From an uncultured Flavobacteriales bacterium (lineage in GTDB: Bacteria; Bacteroidota; Bacteroidia; Flavobacteriales; Schleiferiaceae), in assembly GCA_903821715.1 (NCBI GenBank), contig CAIJMB010000038.1, forward strand, positions 1-14,092: DNA of 14,092 nucleotides. Direction: 5' to 3'. How positions within the stretch are numbered: position 1 is the stretch's first letter; each line of letters begins with the position of its first letter. Both the position numbers and the translations under genes were made by a program. Shown here one piece after another: positions 1-5,939 of this stretch. Under the pieces are notes generated by a model. It saw only the letters and a list, made by a program, of their open reading frames with translations, searched no databases and was not told where the DNA came from.

Positions 1-1511
1 ACGACAGCAACATAGAAGGTAATGAAAACCTAGTCTTCACGTTGACCTCAGCCTCAACGAGTCTGACCATCGGTTCACCCTCGACCTACACCTTCACGAT
101 TGCAGACAACGACGTGTTTATCCCGTCGTACACAATTCCGCAGGTTAAAGGTGTCGACGCAAACTTCTTGCCTGATTCGCTGAACGTAATGTGCAAACTC
201 CAAGGCACCGTCCTCGGCGTGAATACACAAACGTTTGCCACCACCGGCAACGTCGCGTTCACCATCCACGACGGCAGTGTCGGATTCGGAGTCTTCGGGG
301 CCGGAAACAAGAACCTCGGATACACCATCAACGAAGGTGACGTGGTTCGCATCATCGGAACCATCGGCCACTTCAACGGCCTCGCCCAAATTAACGCCGA
401 CTCGATTGTTGTCGTCAGTACGAACGCTACACTCCCAACCCCAGTCGTCATCACAACTATGGACGAAACCACTGAAAGCCAACTCATTCGCATGAACGAC
501 GTGACGGTGGTCAACCCGACACAGTGGACTAATGCCGGTTCCGGATTCACCGTCGACGTAACGGACGGCGTGAACACCATTCAACTTCGCATCGATGCAG
601 ACGTCGCAGACGTGTACAGCGCACCCTGCCCTGTCGGAACATTTGACGTGGTCGGAATCGGCGGTCAGTTCGACAACAGCGCCCCGCACAACGGCGGATA
701 CCAGTTCCTGCCGCGCTACTTGGCCGACTTCATTTACCCCGTGCCTGTGACGTACGACCTCGCCATCACTGAGGTTATGGCCAGCTCGAACGACGCCAAC
801 ACCACCATCAGTGACGACTGGTTCGAAATCACCAACTACGGATCTACCTCAGTAAACCTTGGCGGATTCAGCTGGGACGACAACAGCTACCTGGCCGGAA
901 CCGTCGTGTTCCCCAACGTAAGCGTTGCTCCCGGTGAAGCCCTTGTCGTGACGCAAATCGATTCTGCCAATGAAGCTGCGTTCCGCAGCGCATGGAACCT
1001 GGGTCCTTGGGTTCAGGTACTCTTCAATGAAGACTTCGCTACCGCGCAGCCTGGATTCAGCGCCAACGGAGACGGTGTAGCCCTCTTTGACAGTTCTGCC
1101 ACTCCGATCGAAATCTGCCGTGCAGAGTACACCGCAGCCCTTGCCGGATTCTCTGTAGAGTACGACACAGCCTGCACCTACCTCGGCAACGCCGCAGTGG
1201 GAGTGCGCGGAGCCTATACCTCAACGGGCGGTGACGTCGGTTCACCCGGCAACCAAAGCATCGGCCTTGAGGAGCGTGGACTGCGTGTGAGTATGCACCC
1301 AAACCCCACCACGGGCTTGGTAACCATCACCCTCCCCTCAGAAGGAAGCTACAGCGTTACAGTGCAAAACCTCAATGGTCAAATCCTTGCAAACCAAACT
1401 GTTGACGCCGCAAGTGCACAAATTAACCTAAGTGGGCTCGCTCGTGGCATATACCTTGTAGTAGTTCAGGGCGAAACCGGCCAGTCTACCCAGCGCATCG
1501 TGCTCCAGTAA
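1..1511 (+). CDS. Secreted modular protein with T9SS type A sorting domain, 5' end missing
   Basis: The reading frame is open to the left edge (first full codon at 3), so this is the C-terminal part of a larger protein; the TTG at 42 is not a credible start. The residues at the edge, ending in FTIADND, look like the last strand of a Calx-beta domain. Numbering residues from the TTG: about 25-232 is a beta-rich OB-fold-like region of the kind found in Bacteroidota exoproteins and nucleases. About 237-400 is a lamin-tail domain (ITEVMASS, DWFEITNYG, VNLGGFSW, APGEALVV). Residues 409-489 form a T9SS type A sorting domain (MHPNPTTG, LNGQIL, LARGIYLVVV, ending RIVLQ). By family knowledge the protein crosses the outer membrane by T9SS, loses the C-terminal domain and is surface-attached or released. 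No catalytic motif is visible, so its activity is unknown; it could be an adhesin or the tail of an exo-nuclease or hydrolase. Confidence 0.9.
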   Translation, partial: DSNIEGNENLVFTLTSASTSLTIGSPSTYTFTIADNDVFIPSYTIPQVKGVDANFLPDSLNVMCKLQGTVLGVNTQTFATTGNVAFTIHDGSVGFGVFGAGNKNLGYTINEGDVVRIIGTIGHFNGLAQINADSIVVVSTNATLPTPVVITTMDETTESQLIRMNDVTVVNPTQWTNAGSGFTVDVTDGVNTIQLRIDADVADVYSAPCPVGTFDVVGIGGQFDNSAPHNGGYQFLPRYLADFIYPVPVTYDLAITEVMASSNDANTTISDDWFEITNYGSTSVNLGGFSWDDNSYLAGTVVFPNVSVAPGEALVVTQIDSANEAAFRSAWNLGPWVQVLFNEDFATAQPGFSANGDGVALFDSSATPIEICRAEYTAALAGFSVEYDTACTYLGNAAVGVRGAYTSTGGDVGSPGNQSIGLEERGLRVSMHPNPTTGLVTITLPSEGSYSVTVQNLNGQILANQTVDAASAQINLSGLARGIYLVVVQGETGQSTQRIVLQ

Positions 1512-1542
1512 GTCCGGCGGACTTCGAAATTCCAATTGCACC

Positions 1543-1576
1543 GAACCGCCCCCATCCCCGGGGGCGGTTCTTTTTT
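1543..1576 (+). terminator. Intrinsic terminator of the T9SS-substrate gene
   Basis: A perfect 11-bp GC-rich stem (1543-1553 with 1560-1570) with a 6-nt loop is followed by six T residues at 1571-1576. It lies 31 nt after the stop codon of the secreted-protein gene and separates it from the tRNA promoter. Confidence 0.93.
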
Positions 1577-1589
1577 GGACATAAGGCTA

Positions 1590-1619
1590 TTGCAAAATCT
1601 GGCGCGAGTCGTATATTTG
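1590..1619 (+). promoter_or_regulatory. Bacteroidota-type promoter of tRNA-Gly
   Basis: TTG at 1590-1592 and TATATTTG at 1612-1619 match the Bacteroidota -33 (TTG/TTTG) and -7 (TAnnTTTG) elements with a 19-nt spacer. The box ends 11 nt before the mature tRNA 5' end, leaving room for a very short leader removed by RNase P. Confidence 0.8.
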
Positions 1620-1630
1620 CACTCCCCAAC

Positions 1631-1706
<76 letters not shown>

Positions 1707-1707
1707 C

Positions 1708-1737
1708 AAAAAACCCGCCCCAACAGGCGGGTTTTTT
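1708..1737 (+). terminator. Intrinsic terminator of tRNA-Gly
   Basis: A perfect inverted repeat pairs AAAAAACCCGCC (1708-1719) with GGCGGGTTTTTT (1726-1737) around a 6-nt loop. It starts directly after the CCA end. The flanking A and T runs make it potentially bidirectional. Confidence 0.93.
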
Positions 1738-1754
1738 CATGTACGTCTGCCAAG

Positions 1755-1774
1755 AATTCGGATATAACCGGATT
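1755..1774 (+). repeat. CCGG hairpin repeat, copy 1 (pair A)
   Basis: AATTCGG (1755-1761), loop ATATAA, then CCGGATT (1768-1774) form a 7-bp stem with one G-T wobble. The arm and following TTCAAAAAAT are shared with copy 2, exactly 41 bp downstream. Relatives lie at 5077, 5117, in mutS at 4867 (minus) and at the right edge (minus). Confidence 0.7.
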
Positions 1775-1776
1775 TC

Positions 1777-1799
1777 AAAAAATCGCTCCGTGTGCGATT
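1777..1799 (-). terminator. Possible terminator of the SpoU methyltransferase gene
   Basis: Read on the minus strand, AATCGC (1799-1794), loop ACACGGA and GCGATT (1786-1781) form a 6-bp stem running into a T-rich stretch (to 1777). It lies about 30 nt downstream of the methyltransferase stop codon. The stem is short, so strength is uncertain. It sits between the two CCGG repeats of pair A. Confidence 0.5.
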
Positions 1800-1815
1800 A
1801 GGCTAAAACCGGATT
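1796..1815 (+). repeat. CCGG hairpin repeat, copy 2 (pair A)
   Basis: GATTAGG, loop CTAAAA and CCGGATT (1809-1815) make an imperfect hairpin with one mismatch and two G-T pairs. Its right half is identical to copy 1 for 18 nt (from AACCGG). Its CCGG (1809-1812) is 41 bp from that of copy 1 (1768-1771). Its loop matches the copy inside mutS rather than copy 1. Confidence 0.65.
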
Positions 1816-1827
1816 TCAAAAAATTAA

Positions 1828-2352
1828 TCAGAGTCCGCGGTAGCGGCGGCAGGCCTCCCAGAGTACGGCTCCGCCGCACACACTCACGTTGAGCGAGTGC
1901 TTGAGCCCGAACTGCGGAACCTCTAGCGCGCCGTCGCACAGCGCCAGGGTGGCCGGCTCTACGCCGTCTACCTCGTTGCCAAACACCAGCAGGATACCCG
2001 CGGCCGGGGTGGGCATGGCCGCAAGCGAAACCGACGTGTCGGTCTGCTCCACCGCGTACACCGCCATTCCGGCGGCGCGGGCAGCAGCAATCGCCTCAGG
2101 CGCATCCGCGAAACCCTTCCACGCGACTGTCTCGGTGGCGCCCAGCGCCACCTTATCGAGCTGGATGTGCGGAGGACGGCATGTGTAGCCACTCAACCAC
2201 AACTCCGACAAACCAAAGGCATCCGCGGTGCGAAAGAACGAGCCCACGTTGTGCGCGCTCCGCAAATTCTCAAGCAGAGCCACCACCGGGATGAGGTCGG
2301 TGGGCGACGCGGAGCGTTCCGCGCGAATTTCCTCGGTTAGCCGTTTACGCAT
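1828..2352 (-). CDS. SpoU/TrmH-family RNA 2'-O-methyltransferase
   Basis: The 174-residue protein shows the three SpoU (SPOUT) motifs. Motif 1 is LENLRSAHNVGSFFRTADAFG, split here as N29, N35 and catalytic-type R41. Motif 2 is LVFGNEVDGV around G125-N126-E127. Motif 3 is around S153-L154-N155-V156. Together these form the trefoil-knot S-adenosylmethionine site and transfer a methyl group to a ribose 2'-OH in tRNA or rRNA. The length suits the minimal TrmH/TrmL-like group with no added RNA-binding domain; the exact target nucleoside cannot be told from sequence. The ATG start at 2352 is supported by a -7 box ending 22 nt upstream. The gene diverges from mutS with only 39 bp between start codons and converges with tRNA-Gly. 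Confidence 0.93.
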   Translation of the reverse strand: MRKRLTEEIRAERSASPTDLIPVVALLENLRSAHNVGSFFRTADAFGLSELWLSGYTCRPPHIQLDKVALGATETVAWKGFADAPEAIAAARAAGMAVYAVEQTDTSVSLAAMPTPAAGILLVFGNEVDGVEPATLALCDGALEVPQFGLKHSLNVSVCGGAVLWEACRRYRGL

Positions 2353-2374
2353 GGTTATCTTCGCATTTCCGCCG

Positions 2375-2382
2375 CAAAGGTA
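2375..2382 (-). promoter_or_regulatory. -7 box for the SpoU methyltransferase gene
   Basis: TACCTTTG read on the minus strand (2382 to 2375) fits TAnnTTTG and ends 22 nt before the methyltransferase ATG. No good -33 TTTG is seen at 17-23 nt. On the plus strand the same bases read CAAAGGTA, and the AAAGG inside lies 11 nt before the mutS ATG, so it might double as a weak ribosome-binding site for mutS. Confidence 0.6.
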
Positions 2383-2391
2383 GGTCGAGCT

Positions 2392-5049
2392 ATGGCTAAG
2401 AAACCCGCAGAAACCCCGCTAATGACCCAGTACAACGCCCTCAAGGCCGCGTACCCTGAGGCATTGCTGCTGTTTCGCGTGGGCGACTTCTACGAAACCT
2501 TTGGCGACGACGCCGTGGCCACCGCCAAAGCGCTCGACATTGTGCTCACCAAGCGCTCTAACGGAGCCGCGGCCGACATGCCCCTCGCGGGCTTTCCGCA
2601 CCACGCCCTCGACGCCTATATGCCGCGCCTGGTCAAGGCCGGATTCAAGGTCGCCATCTGCGAGCAGCTCGAAGACCCCAAATCGGTTAAAGGCATCGTC
2701 AAGCGCGGCGTCACCGAAGTCGTCACCCCTGGCATCGCGCACCACGACACCCTTTTGAGCGCGCGCAGCAACAACTTCCTCGCGGCAGTGCACGTTGAAG
2801 GGCCCCTACTGGGGCTTGCCCTCGTCGACGTGTCCACCGGCGAGCTCTTTGCGGCCGAGGGACCTTTGGGCGAAATCGACCCCTGGATGCAGTCCTTTAA
2901 GCCCAGCGAGGTGGTGTTCAACCGCCGAGCGGGCGTGGACCGTGGCCTTTTTGGCTCCGCCGTGCCCAGCGGGCTCGAGGACTGGGTGTTTGCCCCCGAG
3001 TTTGCCGCGCGGACGCTGTCTGAGCACTTCGGAACCGCGTCCCTCAAAGGCTTCGGGCTCGACGACGCTCCGCTCGCCGTCATCGCGGTCGGATCCCTTC
3101 TGCACTACTTGCGCCAAGCACAGTACGCCAACTGGTCGCACATTGAGCGCATCCAACGGCTTCGCCCGGCCACCCACCTGTGGATGGATCGATTCACGGT
3201 GCGGAACCTTGAACTCTTTGGCCCCACCCATCCCGGCGGAGTCGGCCTCATCGACGTGCTCGACCGAACCGCCAACCCGATGGGCGCGCGGCTCCTTCGT
3301 CGCTGGCTGGCCATGCCGCTGCTCGACCCCCGGGCCCTGCGGCTCCGGCACGACGCCGTCGCCTGGGCCCTCGACCACCCCGAACCCGCCGGCCGCTCCG
3401 CGTCCGTCCTCGGTGAACTCCCCGACCTCGAGCGCATGGCCACGCGGCTCGCTACGGGCCGCATGGGCCCTCGCGACCTGCGCGCCCTCGCCCACGCCGT
3501 AACTCGAATCAACGAACTCGCCTCTGAGCTTAACGGATCCGAACCCCTCGAGCACCTGCTGGCCGCCCTCGACCCCCTCGAAGCCTGGTGCGCTGACATC
3601 TTTGAAAGCCTGTCGCCCGAGCCCCCCGTCCTGCTGGCCAAAGGTGGAGCCATCGCTCCCGGCGTCGACCCCGAACTCGACCGCTACCGCGCCCTCAAGC
3701 GCGACGCCCGGTCCGTCCTCGAAGCAATCCTTCAGGCAGAATCCGACCGAAGTGGAATCCCCTCGCTCAAGCTCGACTTCAACAACGTCTTTGGCTACTA
3801 CCTCGAGGTCCGCAACTCCCACAAAGACCGCGTCCCCGCGGACTGGATCCGCAAGCAGACCCTCGTCAACGCCGAGCGCTACATCACCCCCGAGCTCAAG
3901 GAGCAAGAAGAGGGCATACTTCACGCCGACGACCGCATCGCCGGGCTCGAAGCCCAACTCTTCGCCGACCTCGTCGCACGCGCCCAAAAGGCCCTGCCCG
4001 CGCTCCTGCGCAACGCCCGCGCCCTGGCCGAACTCGACGTCCTGCTCAACTTTGCCGCGCTAGCGCGCCGCCACCGCTGGATCCGGCCACAGTTCGCGTC
4101 GCCGCGGGCGGAGCCCGCCGGCGAGCCACTTGCTACTAGTAACCAGGCACCTGCTACCAGCAACCAGCAACCAGCAACCAGCAGCTGGAACGTTTCCGCC
4201 GGCCGCCATCCCGTCATCGAGCAGCGCCTGCCCGAGGACCAGCCCTACATCCCCAACGACGTGCACTTGGACTCCGCAGGCGAGCACATTTGGATGATTA
4301 CCGGCCCCAACATGTCGGGTAAGTCGGCCCTGCTCCGCCAAACCGCGCTGCACGCTGTCATGGCCCAAATCGGAAGCTTCGTGGCAGCCGACCGCGCCGA
4401 ACTTCCGCTGCTTGACCGCGTCTTTGTGCGCGTGGGGGCTAGCGACAACCTCTCCGCCGGCGAATCCACCTTCATGGTTGAGATGGCCGAAACCGCCTCC
4501 ATTCTCAACGGCCTCACTGCGCGCAGCCTGGTCCTTCTCGACGAAATCGGGCGCGGAACCGCCACCTACGACGGCCTCAGCATCGCCCAGTCAATCGCAG
4601 AATACCTTCACGACCACCCTTTCAAGCCGTTGGTCCTGTTCGCGACCCACTACCACGAACTCAACGAGCTCGCTGACCTCTTTCCCGGAATCGGCAACCG
4701 CCACGTCCGCATCCAAGAAATCGACGGCCGCATGCTCTTCTTGCGCACCCTCGCAGAGGGTGGCTCGTCGCACTCCTTCGGAATCGAAGTCGCCCGCATG
4801 GCCGGCATGCCGCCGAGTGTCGTCCTTCGCGCCCGTTCCGTCCTTCGCGTGCTCGAAGAAAAACAAAATCCGGTTTTAGCCGAACAAAACTCTGGGGCAC
4901 CCGCGGCCCAACTCTCGTTCATCCAGTGGGAAGACCCCGCCGCCCAAGCCTGGCGCGCCGAACTCAATAGCCTCGACCCCAACTCCATCACGCCGATGGA
5001 CGCCCTCATGCTCCTCAACCGCTGGAAAAAGGAATTCTCAAACAAGTAA
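2392..5049 (+). CDS. mutS: DNA mismatch repair protein MutS
   Basis: MutS recognises mispairs and small insertion/deletion loops and, as an ATP-driven clamp, recruits MutL. The 885-residue protein has the mismatch-binding F33-Y34-E35 motif in LFRVGDFYETF and the connector, core and clamp domains. The C-terminal ABC ATPase has Walker A GPNMSGKS at 638-645, the STFMVEMAET signature, Walker B with D717-E718 (LLDEIGRGTATYDG) and FATHYHEL. The tail (SITPMDALMLL) matches the usual MutS end. It is about 30 residues longer than E. coli MutS (853), largely because residues 569-598 (ASPRAEP to ATSS), just before the GRHPVIEQ strand, form an Ala/Thr/Ser/Asn/Gln/Pro-rich insert encoded by 7-bp repeats. 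Near the C-terminus, NPVLAEQ (826 onward) is encoded by a copy of a dispersed CCGG repeat. The ATG at 2392 gives a normal N-terminus. No MutL gene is nearby. Confidence 0.98.
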   Translation: MAKKPAETPLMTQYNALKAAYPEALLLFRVGDFYETFGDDAVATAKALDIVLTKRSNGAAADMPLAGFPHHALDAYMPRLVKAGFKVAICEQLEDPKSVKGIVKRGVTEVVTPGIAHHDTLLSARSNNFLAAVHVEGPLLGLALVDVSTGELFAAEGPLGEIDPWMQSFKPSEVVFNRRAGVDRGLFGSAVPSGLEDWVFAPEFAARTLSEHFGTASLKGFGLDDAPLAVIAVGSLLHYLRQAQYANWSHIERIQRLRPATHLWMDRFTVRNLELFGPTHPGGVGLIDVLDRTANPMGARLLRRWLAMPLLDPRALRLRHDAVAWALDHPEPAGRSASVLGELPDLERMATRLATGRMGPRDLRALAHAVTRINELASELNGSEPLEHLLAALDPLEAWCADIFESLSPEPPVLLAKGGAIAPGVDPELDRYRALKRDARSVLEAILQAESDRSGIPSLKLDFNNVFGYYLEVRNSHKDRVPADWIRKQTLVNAERYITPELKEQEEGILHADDRIAGLEAQLFADLVARAQKALPALLRNARALAELDVLLNFAALARRHRWIRPQFASPRAEPAGEPLATSNQAPATSNQQPATSSWNVSAGRHPVIEQRLPEDQPYIPNDVHLDSAGEHIWMITGPNMSGKSALLRQTALHAVMAQIGSFVAADRAELPLLDRVFVRVGASDNLSAGESTFMVEMAETASILNGLTARSLVLLDEIGRGTATYDGLSIAQSIAEYLHDHPFKPLVLFATHYHELNELADLFPGIGNRHVRIQEIDGRMLFLRTLAEGGSSHSFGIEVARMAGMPPSVVLRARSVLRVLEEKQNPVLAEQNSGAPAAQLSFIQWEDPAAQAWRAELNSLDPNSITPMDALMLLNRWKKEFSNK
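4129..4184 (+). repeat. Heptanucleotide repeat array inside mutS
   Basis: Eight consecutive 7-bp units can be aligned: CTTGCTA, CTAGTAA, CCAGGCA, CCTGCTA, three identical CCAGCAA, and CCAGCAG. Three units equal 21 nt, so translation gives a 7-residue period (ATSNQAP, ATSNQQP, ATSS). The array is degenerate at its left end and uniform in the middle. Related units occur after the mutS and deoxynucleoside kinase stop codons. Confidence 0.85.
4867..4884 (-). repeat. CCGG hairpin repeat copy within mutS coding sequence
   Basis: The minus strand reads TTCGG, loop CTAAAA, CCGGATT, matching intergenic copy 2 (loop CTAAAACCGGATT) base for base over 13 nt. Here it is translated on the plus strand as NPVLAE of MutS (residues 826-831), near the C-terminus in a region that tolerates variation. 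Confidence 0.6.
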
Positions 5050-5070
5050 CTGGCAACTAGTTACTTGCCC
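5043..5070 (+). repeat. Heptad-repeat hairpin over the mutS stop codon
   Basis: Four 7-bp units (CAAGTAA, CTGGCAA, CTAGTTA, CTTGCCC) run from the last MutS codons into the 3' region. Their near-symmetry makes a 9-bp hairpin (5043-5051 with 5059-5067, loop GGCAACT) that includes the TAA stop at 5047-5049. No T run follows directly. The units resemble the array at 4129-4184 and the sequence after the kinase gene at 13306. Confidence 0.65.
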
Positions 5071-5076
5071 AACGTG

Positions 5077-5105
5077 ATCCGGATATAACCGGATTTTACT
5101 TTTTC
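5077..5105 (+). repeat. CCGG hairpin repeat, copy 3 (pair B); possible mutS terminator
   Basis: ATCCGG (5077-5082), loop ATATAA and CCGGAT (5089-5094) form a perfect 6-bp hairpin followed by a T-rich tail (TTTACTTTTT). It is 28 nt past the mutS stop, so it could act as a modest terminator. The TATAACCGGATTTTAC core recurs 41 bp downstream. Confidence 0.65.
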
Positions 5106-5116
5106 ACTCCAAGCCC

Positions 5117-5147
5117 AATCAGGGTATAACCGGATTTTACTTTTTTC
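5117..5147 (+). repeat. CCGG hairpin repeat, copy 4 (pair B)
   Basis: AATCAGG (5117-5123), loop GTATAA and CCGGATT (5130-5136) pair with one mismatch, followed by the same T-rich tail as copy 3. CCGG to CCGG distance from copy 3 (5089 to 5130) is 41 bp, the same as in pair A. It is a second weak terminator candidate for mutS. Confidence 0.65.
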
Positions 5148-5154
5148 ACCAAAC

Positions 5155-5181
5155 AAAAAGGCCCGACCAAATGGCCGGGCC
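5155..5181 (-). terminator. Intrinsic terminator of the OmpA-family lipoprotein gene
   Basis: On the minus strand a GGCCCG/CGGGCC stem (5181-5176 with 5165-5160), extended inward by a further GG/CC pairing after one mismatch, runs into five T residues (5159-5155). It begins about 24 nt after the lipoprotein stop codon. A smaller hairpin (5190-5204, ACGAG/CTCGT) lies between stop codon and terminator. Confidence 0.85.
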
Positions 5182-5204
5182 TCTCTGATACGAGCAGTAC
5201 TCGT

Positions 5205-5939
5205 TTACTTAATCACCACAAACTCCACGCGGCGGTTGTGCTGGTTCTTCGTTGAGATCGGATCGTTCTCTCCTTTGGTCACAATTTCGAAACGTGATTC
5301 AGGAAGCTTAAATGTTGTCGTCAGCACGCGAAGTACAGACTTGGCACGGCGCTCGCCCACTTTGAGATTGGCCTTCTCTGAACCGGTCTTGTCGGCGTGG
5401 CCGATGACCTGCAGGCGCAGATTCGGGTTGGCCTTAAGCATCTTGGCTACCACGGCAAGCTTGGCCTCTTCGGTAGCTGACACGGTAACACTGTTCGTGG
5501 CAAAGATCACTTCAGGAATGAAGGCACTTGCAACTGCAGAACTAAGGCCATTCGCCTCAATGCGCTTGCCCTGGAAGTTCACCAACGAACCTGCAGGAGT
5601 ATTGGGCTCCTTATCCTTGCTATCTGAAACGCCGTCGCCGTCGCTGTCGAGCTCGGCTCCGCTAGCGTCTACGCTCACACCGCGCTGGCTGAATGGATCC
5701 ACGTCAAGCTCGTGGCGAACGCCGTCACCGTCGAGGTCAAGTGCACGACCTGAGCCGTCAACCAACGATCCTTTAGGGGTATTGGCCTCGAGGTCAAAAG
5801 CATCAGAGACACCATCGCCGTCGGCATCCTTTTGGACACGGGTCAATTCACCTTTGAGTGAAGCCACTTCGGCCTCAAGGTCCTTAACTCCACAAGATGC
5901 CAGCAACAGAGCGCTAGCGGCAAGAACTACGTACTTCAT
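5205..5939 (-). CDS. OmpA-family lipoprotein with calcium-binding TSP3-like repeats
   Basis: The 244-residue protein starts at ATG 5939 with a lipoprotein signal peptide (MKYVVLAASALLLASC, lipobox LASC, lipidated Cys16); the open frame extends upstream but that N-terminus is not signal-like. Residues 20-37 look like a short coiled coil. Three acidic DxDGDG-type thrombospondin type 3-like repeats follow at about 38-49, 68-79 and 98-109, spaced exactly 30 residues apart and probably binding calcium. From about 130 to 244 is an OmpA C-terminal peptidoglycan-binding domain with the GHADKTGSEKANLKVGERRA motif (conserved D and R). By family knowledge it anchors the outer membrane to peptidoglycan; a specific role is not predictable. 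A promoter lies in the end of folK, and the ATG overlaps the folK stop as ATGA. Confidence 0.93.
   Translation of the reverse strand: MKYVVLAASALLLASCGVKDLEAEVASLKGELTRVQKDADGDGVSDAFDLEANTPKGSLVDGSGRALDLDGDGVRHELDVDPFSQRGVSVDASGAELDSDGDGVSDSKDKEPNTPAGSLVNFQGKRIEANGLSSAVASAFIPEVIFATNSVTVSATEEAKLAVVAKMLKANPNLRLQVIGHADKTGSEKANLKVGERRAKSVLRVLTTTFKLPESRFEIVTKGENDPISTKNQHNRRVEFVVIK

Noticed and set aside
42..44. TTG as the start of the first gene
   Set aside because: The frame stays open to the window edge and encodes the end of a Calx-beta-like domain upstream of this codon.
1755..1830. Minimal CRISPR-like array from the 41-bp spaced repeats
   Set aside because: Only two copies per locus, the repeat core is short and varies, and there are no cas genes. 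Both pairs sit in convergent gene ends.
2806..3987. 393-codon open frame on the minus strand inside mutS
   Set aside because: The sequence lies opposite a certain mutS gene with strong codon bias; the translation has no domain and is a typical high-GC shadow frame.
5043..5067. Hairpin over the mutS stop as a standard intrinsic terminator
   Set aside because: The stem is AT-rich in part and no T run follows; it is better explained as heptad-repeat symmetry, with the T-tailed hairpins at 5077 and 5117 as better terminator candidates.
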